In this document: positions 8,462 to 14,595 of the stretch, piece by piece
How positions within the stretch are numbered: the stretch's first letter is position 1
Layout: the number at the start of each line of letters is the position of its first letter
From: an uncultured Duganella sp.
GTDB taxonomy: Bacteria; Pseudomonadota; Gammaproteobacteria; Burkholderiales; Burkholderiaceae
Assembly (NCBI GenBank): GCA_946482635.1
Contig: CAMLSG010000134.1
Span: 1-14,658 of the forward strand
Direction: 5' to 3'
DNA length: 14,658 bases
The notes under the pieces: generated by a model
The model's input: only the letters and a program-made list of their open reading frames with translations
The model's database searches: none
Told to the model about the DNA's origin: nothing
Made by a program: the position numbers and the translations under genes

Positions 8462-8739
8462 GCTTTCTTCGCCCGGCGCCGCCGGGCGTCTTTTGGATCA
8501 GCGATCAGAGGGCGGTAGATTTCAATCCGGTCGCGCGCCCGCACCACGGTATCGAGCGTTTTCTTCTTGCCGTAAATCCCGACCGGCATGGTCACCAGGT
8601 TAATCTCAGGTACTTCCTGCAAGATGCCGCTAATCTCGATGGCCTGACCGATCGTCGTGCCCTCATCTACTTCCAGCGCATACAGCAGGGGCTGGGAAGC
8701 CGGCGCATAACACACGGTAATCTTGATACGTTCAGCCAT
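8458..8739 (-). CDS. rnfH: RnfH family ubiquitin-like protein
   Basis: 93 aa, usual length for the family. It has a beta-grasp, ubiquitin-like fold and is widely found beside ratA; its biochemical role is unsettled. The family pattern is clear: IKITVCYA (4-11), TIGQAIEISGIL (29-40), PEINL (44-48), VGIYGKKKTLD (53-63), RIEIYRPLIADPKDARRRRA (71-90). The start at 8739 is chosen because MAERIKITVCYA is the conserved N-terminus and the ATG overlaps the end of ratA by 8 bases, which implies translational coupling. Its last codons contain a plus-strand terminator, and its stop overlaps the convergent small gene. Confidence 0.93.
   Translation of the reverse strand: MAERIKITVCYAPASQPLLYALEVDEGTTIGQAIEISGILQEVPEINLVTMPVGIYGKKKTLDTVVRARDRIEIYRPLIADPKDARRRRAKKA
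8470..8494 (+). terminator. Terminator of the coiled-coil gene, embedded in the rnfH 3' end
   Basis: CGCCCGGC (8470-8477) and GCCGGGCG (8481-8488) form a perfect 8-bp GC stem with a 3-nt loop, followed by TCTTTT. It begins 9 bases after the plus-strand stop. The same bases encode the Arg/Lys-rich C-terminus of RnfH on the minus strand, where no T run follows. Confidence 0.6.
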
Positions 8740-9163
8740 AGACAGTCTCGGCACGCTTGCAGAAGGAATCGACCATGCTGTTGGCAATCATGCCGAACAC
8801 GGAGCCAATCACCTGCTCCAGCAGCTTGCTGGAAAACTCGTAGTGCAAATCGAGCTCGACCTTGCAGGCATCTTCGCGCAGGGCCTTGAAAGTCCAGGTG
8901 CCGTCGAGGGTCTTGAAAGGGCCGTCGACCAGCTTCATGCGAATTTCGCTGAAGGGAGTATTCGTATTGGACGTGGTGAAGTGCTGCTTCACACCATGGA
9001 AATTGATCCCAACGCTGGCCACAACATAGTTCTCACCCCGTTCGCGGACATCAACTCCGCCACACCAGGGCAAAAATTTGGGATAATCCTCGACCTTTGC
9101 CACTAAATCAAACATTTGCTCGGCGCTGTATCCCAGGAATACCGACTTGTGCACTACTGCCAT
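8732..9163 (-). CDS. ratA: RatA/Coq10-like START-domain protein
   Basis: 143 aa. It belongs to the polyketide cyclase/START family that includes E. coli RatA (ribosome association inhibitor) and mitochondrial Coq10 (ubiquinone binding); which activity applies here is not decided by sequence. Conserved stretches are MAVVHKSVFLGYSAEQMFDL (1-20), VEDYPKFLPWC (24-34), LVDGPFKTLDGTWTF (78-92) and the closing amphipathic helix SSKLLEQVIGSVFGMIANSM (111-130). The ATG at 9163 matches family starts; an upstream in-frame TTG at 9193 adds ten residues without better support. No strong Shine-Dalgarno is seen. It heads a two-gene unit with rnfH and is divergent from smpB. Confidence 0.93.
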   Translation of the reverse strand: MAVVHKSVFLGYSAEQMFDLVAKVEDYPKFLPWCGGVDVRERGENYVVASVGINFHGVKQHFTTSNTNTPFSEIRMKLVDGPFKTLDGTWTFKALREDACKVELDLHYEFSSKLLEQVIGSVFGMIANSMVDSFCKRAETVYG

Positions 9164-9175
9164 TGAGTAACCGTT

Positions 9176-9184
9176 TGCTATGAT
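9176..9184 (+). promoter_or_regulatory. Extended -10 promoter candidate for smpB
   Basis: TGCTATGAT fits the extended -10 pattern TG-N-TATAAT with five of six matches in the hexamer. It would start transcription near 9191, about 40 nt before the smpB ATG. No good -35 is visible, which is tolerated with an extended -10. Confidence 0.4.
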
Positions 9185-9230
9185 GTTGTCCAAAGAACCC
9201 GTAGTTTAACCGACCCACGCATTTTTACCC

Positions 9231-9680
9231 ATGTCCATTGCCGATAATCGCAAAGCCTTTCACGACTACTTCATTGAAGACAAATATGAAGCCGGGATCG
9301 CGCTCGAAGGCTGGGAAGTCAAGGCGATCCGCGATGGGCGCGTTCAGATCAAGGAAGCTTACGTTACCATCCGCGATAACGAACTGTACCTGTTTGGCGC
9401 GCACATCAGCGCCCTGCCGACCGCTTCCACCCACATCCACCCGCAAGCCGTGCGCACCCGCAAGCTGCTGCTGCACCGTGCCGAGATCGACAAGCTGGTC
9501 GGCAAGGTCGAACGCGCCGGCTACACCCTGGTGCCGCTGAACCTGCACTTCAAAGGCGGCCGCATCAAATGCGAGATCGGCCTGGCCAAGGGCAAGAAGC
9601 AGCACGACAAGCGCGCTTCGGAGAAAGACCGCGACGCCAGCCGCGAAGTGGCGCAAGCCATGAAGCAACATCGACGATAA
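9231..9680 (+). CDS. smpB: SsrA (tmRNA)-binding protein
   Basis: 149 aa, within the family range. It binds tmRNA and carries it to stalled ribosomes for trans-translation. The core beta-barrel shows [20 protein letters not shown] (3-22), [19 protein letters not shown] (27-45) and [17 protein letters not shown] (75-91). It continues with [20 protein letters not shown] (99-118), and the basic C-terminal tail [20 protein letters not shown] (121-140) folds as a helix in the decoding centre. The ATG at 9231 matches the family start; upstream bases show no clear Shine-Dalgarno. tmRNA (ssrA) itself is not in the window. It is divergent from ratA over 67 bp. Confidence 0.96.
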   Translation: MSIADNRKAFHDYFIEDKYEAGIALEGWEVKAIRDGRVQIKEAYVTIRDNELYLFGAHISALPTASTHIHPQAVRTRKLLLHRAEIDKLVGKVERAGYTLVPLNLHFKGGRIKCEIGLAKGKKQHDKRASEKDRDASREVAQAMKQHRR

Positions 9681-9714
9681 TCGCAAGACCACAAACATTT
9701 CCAAGCGGCAACGT

Positions 9715-9738
9715 TGATGATACACTCCTGTATCATCA
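9715..9738. repeat. Perfect 10-bp inverted repeat before the lipoprotein pair
   Basis: TGATGATACA and TGTATCATCA are exact reverse complements separated by CTCC. It lies 34 bases after the smpB stop and 17 before the next start codon. It could be a repressor operator (a weak promoter, TTTCCA 9698-9703 with TACACT 9721-9726 and 17-bp spacer, overlaps it). It could also be an RNA hairpin that ends smpB transcription; only CTTTG follows, so as a terminator it is poor. Confidence 0.65.
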
Positions 9739-9755
9739 CTTTGCCTGGAAATGAC

Positions 9756-10460
9756 ATGGCTTCAAGAATCGCGATTGCGCTGCTCGCCGCTTCGACCCTC
9801 GGCGGCTGCCGCACCCAGTATTCACCTGCGCCGCTCGCTACCAATTTCCCAACAACGAAGCAGGAGAAGCTCCAGGCCGCCGCGCACTGGACGGCCATCG
9901 CAGGCCATATGGAACAGCAAGTGGCTGCGGAGCTGAAGAAGTCGTCTCCTCGCCCCTTGTACGTCGCCAGCCCTGCCAACCCTACTCCCTTCCAGCAAGC
10001 CATCACGAACCAGTTGATATCTTCGCTGGTCAATGATGGCTACGTCGTATCGCGAACGCCGGCCGGCGCCCTGCAGATCAATCTCGACATCCAGGCCGTC
10101 ACTTTCGCGCCAAACCGCAAGCAGGCAGCCACCGTTGGCATGGCAACGGCCATCGCCACTGGCGTCTGGGTACTTGCCGAGCGCATCGGCAATCCGATCG
10201 GCAAGGTCGGCCGCTTTGGCATGGCTGCCGGCGCCGGAGCTGGCATCGATGCCTACGAATGGTACAGCAGCGAATACGCGTCTGGACCGACGCCTCGCAC
10301 CGAGATTATCATTACAGCATCCGTGACCGATGAACATCGCTACGTTGCCCGCGCCTCGAACACCTATTATGTCGCCGACGCCGATCGCACCCTGTACGGC
10401 ATCCGCGACGAGGCCGCGCCGCAAATCAGCCAGAGCTTCCAGGTAAAAGGAGACCGTTGA
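9756..10460 (+). CDS. Putative outer-membrane lipoprotein, family not recognised
   Basis: 234 aa. A lipoprotein signal ends in the lipobox LGGC with Cys18 as the lipid site, followed by Arg-Thr rather than Asp, which favours sorting to the outer membrane. Residues about 35-110 look like a mixed alpha/beta domain with TPFQQAITNQLISSLVNDGY (77-96), reminiscent of the LpoB/FlgO-like fold of the next gene product, though this is only impression. A glycine/alanine-rich hydrophobic stretch at about 126-165 could be a membrane hairpin. The start at 9756 is preferred because it gives a clean signal peptide and follows GGAA by 5 nt; an upstream in-frame ATG at 9714 lies inside the inverted repeat region. 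Its TGA overlaps the next ATG, so the two are translationally coupled and probably work together. Confidence 0.75.
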   Translation: MASRIAIALLAASTLGGCRTQYSPAPLATNFPTTKQEKLQAAAHWTAIAGHMEQQVAAELKKSSPRPLYVASPANPTPFQQAITNQLISSLVNDGYVVSRTPAGALQINLDIQAVTFAPNRKQAATVGMATAIATGVWVLAERIGNPIGKVGRFGMAAGAGAGIDAYEWYSSEYASGPTPRTEIIITASVTDEHRYVARASNTYYVADADRTLYGIRDEAAPQISQSFQVKGDR

Positions 10461-11002
10461 TGCGTGCTTTCGCTGCCGTACTTCTTCCCCTGGCGCTGGC
10501 GGGATGCGCCTGGTTCTCGGACAAGCCGCCCGAGAACGACTACGCCTCGACCTCGCAAAACCAGTTTGTCGGCGCCAATTACCGGGCCGCGGATTCGCTG
10601 CTCTCCCAGCTCCATGGCCGCCTGGCCGGCGACAAGCCACTGATCATGGCGACGGTGGTCAATATCGATGCGCTTGACCAGAGCTCCACGCTGGGCCGCC
10701 TGGTGTCCGAACAGGTATCGACGCGCCTCGCCCAAGGCGGCCTGCGCATGCTCGAAATGAAGCTGCGCACATCGGTCTACATGAAACGCCAGCAAGGCGA
10801 GATGATGCTGACGCGCGAAGTTGGCGAAGTGGCGCACAACCACAATGCGCAAGCCGTGGTGGTTGGCTCCTACGGCGAGACCAATGACGCGGTCTTCGTC
10901 AACATCAAGGTGGTGCAGCCGCAAACCAACCAGGTGATGGCGGCCACCGACTACGTGCTGGCCAAGGACAGCGTTGTGCGTTCTATGCTGCTGGGACGCT
11001 GA
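10460..11002 (+). CDS. FlgO-family outer-membrane lipoprotein
   Basis: 180 aa. The signal peptide ends in the lipobox LAGC (Cys16). The mature part matches the FlgO family: YRAADSLLSQLHGRLAGDKP (41-60), LIMATVVNIDALDQSSTLGR (61-80), LVSEQVSTRLAQGGLRMLEM (81-100), and AQAVVVGSY...VFVNIKVVQPQTNQVMAATDY near the end. In Vibrio, FlgO is an outer-membrane lipoprotein needed for flagellar stability; elsewhere the family occurs without flagellar genes, as here. The ATG at 10460 follows AAGGAG by 7 nt and shares one base with the stop of the preceding lipoprotein gene (TGATG). Its 3' end overlaps the convergent SIR2 gene by 20 bases. Confidence 0.85.
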   Translation: MRAFAAVLLPLALAGCAWFSDKPPENDYASTSQNQFVGANYRAADSLLSQLHGRLAGDKPLIMATVVNIDALDQSSTLGRLVSEQVSTRLAQGGLRMLEMKLRTSVYMKRQQGEMMLTREVGEVAHNHNAQAVVVGSYGETNDAVFVNIKVVQPQTNQVMAATDYVLAKDSVVRSMLLGR

Positions 11003-11828
11003 GCAGGTCTACCAGCCTTGGCAGGACTTCCTGCGCGGGCAGCTCAAGCTTCAGGGACAACAGGTCATCGGCGCGGGTCTTGCCCGCGTTGATGGCGGCA
11101 ATCGGTTTGCCTGCTGCAGCGGCCATGCGGCAGAAGCGGTAGCCGGAAAACACCATCAGCGAAGAACCGACCACCAGAAGCGCGTCGGCTGCTTCCATTT
11201 CGGCCAGCGCATGCGCGGTGCGCGCAGGCGGCACGTTATCGCCAAAGAAGACTACATCGGGCATCAGCACGCCGCCGCAGGCAGTGCACGAGGGGGCGCG
11301 GAAGTCCTGCAGTGCATCCGGTTCGATTGCAGCATCGCCGTCGGGCAGCGGGTGCGCGAGCTGGTTCGCCAGGTCCGGATTATCACGTTCAAGCTGGGGC
11401 TGCAAACCGGCACGCGAGTAGCGAGCCTGGCATGCCAGGCAGACGACGTGGTGCAGGTTGCCGTGCAATTCGATCAGCCTCTTGCTGCCGGCGCGCTGGT
11501 GCAGTCCATCCACGTTCTGCGTAATCACGCTATGGACATGGCCGCCGGCTTCCAGTTCGGCGATGGCACGGTGGCCGGCATTCGGCTCGGCGCCCGAGAT
11601 CGTGGCCCAGCCGACCATGCTGCGCGCCCAGTAGCGGCGCCTGACCGCCTCGTTGCGGCGAAACTCGGGGCCCTGGATCGGGGTGCGGCCACGCCGTACA
11701 CCATCCTTGTCGCGATAGCCAGGGATGCCGGAGGCCGTACTCAGCCCCGCGCCGGTCAGTACCAGCACACGGCTATGGCGCGCCAGGAAGCGCGCCATTT
11801 CAGCCTCATTCGACAGCGGCGCATCCAT
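10983..11828 (-). CDS. SIR2-family NAD-dependent protein deacylase (sirtuin)
   Basis: 281 aa. Sirtuins remove acyl groups from lysine using NAD+, giving nicotinamide and O-acyl-ADP-ribose; some relatives are ADP-ribosyl- or lipoamidases. The NAD site shows GAGLSTASGIPGYRD (26-40) and TQNVDGLHQRAG (103-114). The catalytic base is His122 in ELHGNLHH. Four zinc cysteines are present: C130/C133 and C181/C184. GSSLMVF (221-227) and AAINAG (244-249) close the Rossmann fold. The overall layout recalls the SIRT4-like class. The start at 11828 overlaps the upstream DUF1272 gene by 23 bases. A second ATG at 11798 has a better ribosome site (GAGG, 5 nt away) and sits just after the DUF1272 stop, so the true N-terminus may be ten residues shorter. 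Confidence 0.93.
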   Translation of the reverse strand: MDAPLSNEAEMARFLARHSRVLVLTGAGLSTASGIPGYRDKDGVRRGRTPIQGPEFRRNEAVRRRYWARSMVGWATISGAEPNAGHRAIAELEAGGHVHSVITQNVDGLHQRAGSKRLIELHGNLHHVVCLACQARYSRAGLQPQLERDNPDLANQLAHPLPDGDAAIEPDALQDFRAPSCTACGGVLMPDVVFFGDNVPPARTAHALAEMEAADALLVVGSSLMVFSGYRFCRMAAAAGKPIAAINAGKTRADDLLSLKLELPAQEVLPRLVDLLSVPAA

Positions 11829-12054
11829 TGGGCTTGAAGATGCGTTCGGTTGAAGCCGGGTATTTGTCCAGCTTGGACGCAGCGCGAGTCGGACGCGGGG
11901 CGAAATCGCCGCCGCAGTTCGGGCATTTGCCGTGCAGCTTTTCATCCACGCAATCGGCGCAGAACGTGCATTCGAAGGAGCAGATCAAGGCATCCTGCGC
12001 GCCGGGCGGCAAGTCCTTGTTGCAGCATTCGCAGTTGGGTCGCATTTGCAGCAT
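11806..12054 (-). CDS. DUF1272 cysteine-rich zinc-binding protein
   Basis: 82 aa. It matches the DUF1272 pattern: MLQMRPNCECCNKDLPPG (1-18), ICSFECTFCADCVDEKLHG (24-42), CPNCGGDFAPRPTR (44-57). Cysteines at 8, 10, 11, 25, 29, 32, 35, 44 and 47 suggest two zinc knuckles; function unknown. The C-terminal 25 residues (KLDKYPASTERIFKPNG and on) extend past the core domain and include Cys78. AAGGA lies about 8 nt before the ATG. It starts 12 bases after the stop of the HEAT-like gene and overlaps the sirtuin start, so it sits inside a coupled operon. Confidence 0.85.
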   Translation of the reverse strand: MLQMRPNCECCNKDLPPGAQDALICSFECTFCADCVDEKLHGKCPNCGGDFAPRPTRAASKLDKYPASTERIFKPNGCAAVE

Positions 12055-12066
12055 GTCAGGGTTCCT

Positions 12067-13140
12067 TTATTGGTTTCGGTAGCTGATGGCGTTCAGCAGG
12101 GCGCTCGTTGTGTCGATATCGGCCAGCGCCTCATTCGAAGCGCGCGCAAAGCTGCGCTCGCGGATGCGCGCCAGGCGCTCCAGCAACTCCTGCTTTGGCA
12201 AACTGGATTGCACGATCGCAGAGGGATCGACGCCTTCGTAGCGGCCACCGTTTGCCTCCAGCGCATCCAGCAGGCGCCGCACTTCGGCGTCGGCCAAGGC
12301 ACCCTTGCCTGCTTGCGGCGCAGGCTGCTGCGCCAATTGCTGTCGCATCGGGGCAAAGAATTCCAGCGCCTCTCTCGACAGCCCTTGCGGCTTCAGGGCC
12401 AGCAGCGCCTGGCGCCCTTGCGGACCACCCGCGCGCAGCAGGAAGTTCACGGCGCGCGTGAAGACTTCAACGTCTGCGCTTTGCAGCAGCGGCTCAACGG
12501 CGGGCACGCTGGCTGGCGAGCCGACCAGTTGCAGCAGGTCTAGCACTGGCTTGGCGAGCAACGGATCACGCAGCAGCGACGCAAGATGGCGCTCGCCGGC
12601 TGCGCCAAAGCGGCCATACAGCAAGGCGCGCACACCTGTTTCGTCTATCGTCGCACCTTGCTGTGGCAGCGGGATACTGACGGACTTGCGCATGAACAGA
12701 CGGTCGATCAGGGGCAGCAGGCGGACGTCCCGGCTGGCAGCGGCGGCATGCATCAGGCGGAATAGCTGCGGGCCATCGAGAGCGGCGTCAGGATTGATCG
12801 CCAGCGCGGCCTGCACGGTGAGCTGCTTATCCGATTCGGCGCCGTAAGCTACCAGGAAGCACGCCGCATCCAGCAGCAGTTGCTGGCTTGGGCGCTGGGA
12901 GCGAAGTTCAGCGGCAAGTTCGCGGCGCAGCAGCGGGATCGCATCCTCACGGTAATCGCCAAAGAAGCGCCAGGCGGAGTCCAGTTCACGGCGCTGGGCC
13001 CCCGCTGCAGCCGCGTTGGCGGCAGCAGGCATGGCACGGATCTGGGCAATGCGGGCGGTGATGGCGGCATCGGTAGCAGCATCGCCGGCGTGCGCGGCGA
13101 ATGCGGCAGATGCCAGGAAAGCGGCGACAGTGCGCTTCAT
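12067..13140 (-). CDS. Exported HEAT-repeat-like protein of unknown function
   Basis: 357 aa. A short signal peptide (MKRTVAAFLASAAFAAHA) would send it to the periplasm. The mature protein is almost all alpha-helical, rich in Ala, Leu and Arg, with loosely repeating helix pairs such as FRLMHAAAASRDVRLLPLID, HLASLLRDPLLAKPVLDLLQ and VPAVEPLLQSADVEVFTRAV, which suggests a HEAT/ARM-type scaffold. The C-terminal third contains an Ala/Gln linker (about 274-285) and a charged helix ending NAISYRNQ. No catalytic motif was recognised. Its ATG overlaps the DUF4259 stop in an ATGA, a translational-coupling arrangement, and DUF1272 follows after 12 bp. Other helical repeat folds are possible. Confidence 0.75.
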   Translation of the reverse strand: MKRTVAAFLASAAFAAHAGDAATDAAITARIAQIRAMPAAANAAAAGAQRRELDSAWRFFGDYREDAIPLLRRELAAELRSQRPSQQLLLDAACFLVAYGAESDKQLTVQAALAINPDAALDGPQLFRLMHAAAASRDVRLLPLIDRLFMRKSVSIPLPQQGATIDETGVRALLYGRFGAAGERHLASLLRDPLLAKPVLDLLQLVGSPASVPAVEPLLQSADVEVFTRAVNFLLRAGGPQGRQALLALKPQGLSREALEFFAPMRQQLAQQPAPQAGKGALADAEVRRLLDALEANGGRYEGVDPSAIVQSSLPKQELLERLARIRERSFARASNEALADIDTTSALLNAISYRNQ

Positions 13141-13559
13141 GCCGACAACCTGCGCTGGAGATCAGTCACGGTGGCGCGCCAGTCCTCGTAATGCTCGCTG
13201 TCTTCCCACAGCTCGCGCAACTCGGACGCCTCGGACAGCACCAGCGTCAGCACGCGCTGCGCCTTGTCCGCGATATCGGCGCGTGGCTTGCTCAGCTTCG
13301 CCTGCACCTCCGCCACCCACTCGTCGACGCCGGCGGAATCCTCATCCTTCGCCCCGCCATTGCCTTGCAGGCGCGACCAGGTTTCCACGGCCGCCAGCGC
13401 CTCAGCGCCAAAGGGCGCCTCAAGATACTCGGTCGTTTCAGCCTGCAGCACGTTATTCAACGTGTCCTCGATAAAATAGAGATCTTTCGACTCCTGCAAA
13501 TCCTGCGCCCAATCCTGCGCGAAGTCATTGCCAAACGGTCCAACAGCCCAGGTTCCCAC
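13137..13559 (-). CDS. DUF4259 domain protein
   Basis: 140 aa from a GTG start. The N-terminus (M)GTWAVGPFGNDFAQDWAQDL is the DUF4259 signature, found in small cytoplasmic proteins of unknown function. The middle (GAEALAAVETWSRL, 51-64) and the helix with WED near 118 also fit. I chose the GTG at 13559 because a perfect AGGAGG lies 5 nt upstream and the family begins MGTWGVGPF. The ATGs at 13598 and 13589 would add 13 or 10 residues outside the domain, and they sit close to the candidate -10 boxes. It heads the four-gene run leading to the sirtuin and overlaps the HEAT-like gene by 4 bases. Confidence 0.8.
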   Translation of the reverse strand: MGTWAVGPFGNDFAQDWAQDLQESKDLYFIEDTLNNVLQAETTEYLEAPFGAEALAAVETWSRLQGNGGAKDEDSAGVDEWVAEVQAKLSKPRADIADKAQRVLTLVLSEASELRELWEDSEHYEDWRATVTDLQRRLSA

Positions 13560-13587
13560 ATGCGCCTCCTGTTCGATATAAGGCCGC

Positions 13588-13593
13588 ATTGTA
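13588..13593 (-). promoter_or_regulatory. Possible -10 box for the DUF4259-sirtuin run
   Basis: TACAAT on the minus strand matches TATAAT in five of six and lies 28 bases before the GTG start. The upstream region is mostly the palindrome at 13612-13647 and shows no good -35. A second AT-rich box (TTATAT, 13581-13576) is an alternative. Confidence 0.3.
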
Positions 13594-13611
13594 CGCAATT
13601 ACGGCAGACCT

Positions 13612-13647
13612 CGTGTCCCACCATGGGGTCAGGCCCCATGGGACACG
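13612..13647. repeat. REP-like extragenic palindrome
   Basis: CGTGTCCC (13612-13619) pairs with GGGACACG (13640-13647), and ATGGGG (13623-13628) with CCCCAT (13634-13639). A 3-nt bulge sits on one side and the loop is TCAGG. The GGGGTCAGGCCCC core resembles dispersed extragenic palindromes seen in many betaproteobacteria. It lies between the paraslipin stop and the DUF4259 gene. No T run follows on either strand, so it is not a standard terminator. Confidence 0.6.
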
Positions 13648-13661
13648 GGCTCGAGCGTTGA

Positions 13662-14582
13662 CTATTTTTGGGTCTTCACAACTTGCAGGGCGGTGGCGAT
13701 CAGGCTGCTCATTTCGCCGACGTTGGCGGGGACGATCAGGCTGTTGTTGGTCTTGGCCAGTTCGCCAAACGCGCTGACGTATTGCTCCGCCACTTTCAGG
13801 TTCATTGCCGCTTCGCCACCGGGCTGCTGGATCGCCAGGCCGACTTGCTTCAGCGCGCCGGAAGTCGCTTCCGCAATCGCGAGAATGGCGGCGGCTTCGC
13901 CTTGTGCGCGGTTGATGGCGGCCTGCTTGTCGCCCTCGGAGCGGGCAATTGCCGCTTCGCGCTCGCCGGTGGCGATATTGATCTGCTCCTGCTTGCGGCC
14001 CTCGGAAGCGGCAATCAGTGCACGCTTGCCGCGTTCGGCCGTGATCTGGGCCTGCATGGCGTGCAGGATTTCCTGCGGCGGCGTCAGGTCCTTGATTTCA
14101 TAGCGCAGTACCTTCACGCCCCAGTTGGCGGCCGATTCGTCGATCGCATTCACCACCGTGGAGTTGATGTGGTCACGCTCTTCGAACGTCTTGTCCAGCT
14201 CCATGCGACCAATCACCGAACGCAGCGTGGTTTGCGCCAGCTGCGTGATCGCGGCGATGTAATTCGACGAGCCGTAGGAAGCGCGCATCGCATCGGTCAC
14301 CTGGAAGTACAGGATGCCATCCACCTGCAGCTGCGTATTGTCCTTGGTGATGCAAACCTGCGATGGCACGTCCAGCGGGATCTCCTTCAGCACGTGCTTG
14401 TAGGCGATGCGGTCGATGAAGGGCACCACGATGTTCAGGCCCGGGCCCAGCGTCGCGTGGTATTTCCCTAGCCGCTCTACCACCCAGGCGTGCTGCTGCG
14501 GCACCACGTTGATGGTCTTGAATACGAACACCAGCGCGACGATAAAAATGACCAGCGTGACAGTGCCAAAACTGATTTCCAT
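13662..14582 (-). CDS. SPFH/paraslipin membrane protein (QmcA-like)
   Basis: 306 aa. An N-terminal membrane helix (about 6-22, TVTLVIFIVALVFVFKT) anchors an SPFH/Band 7 domain. That domain contains VVPQQHAWVVERLGKYHATL (26-45), GLNIVVPFIDRIAYKHVLKE (48-67) and LQVDGILYFQVTDAMRASYG (85-104). A long coiled-coil follows with AERGKRALIAASEGRKQEQI (182-201) and repeated EGDKQAAI/AEGEA-like units (210-240). The C-terminal segment NNSLIVPANVGEMSSLIATA is typical of paraslipins. These oligomerise into membrane cages or microdomains and are linked to FtsH-dependent protein quality control in E. coli. AAGGAG lies 6 nt before the ATG. The upstream NfeD-like gene ends 13 bp earlier, the standard NfeD-paraslipin pair. 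Confidence 0.95.
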   Translation of the reverse strand: MEISFGTVTLVIFIVALVFVFKTINVVPQQHAWVVERLGKYHATLGPGLNIVVPFIDRIAYKHVLKEIPLDVPSQVCITKDNTQLQVDGILYFQVTDAMRASYGSSNYIAAITQLAQTTLRSVIGRMELDKTFEERDHINSTVVNAIDESAANWGVKVLRYEIKDLTPPQEILHAMQAQITAERGKRALIAASEGRKQEQINIATGEREAAIARSEGDKQAAINRAQGEAAAILAIAEATSGALKQVGLAIQQPGGEAAMNLKVAEQYVSAFGELAKTNNSLIVPANVGEMSSLIATALQVVKTQK

Positions 14583-14595
14583 TCACTTCTCCTTG

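Noticed and set aside
13668..14471. 267-codon plus-strand frame opposite the paraslipin
   Set aside because: Shadow of the SPFH gene; no domain, no ribosome site and typical antisense composition.
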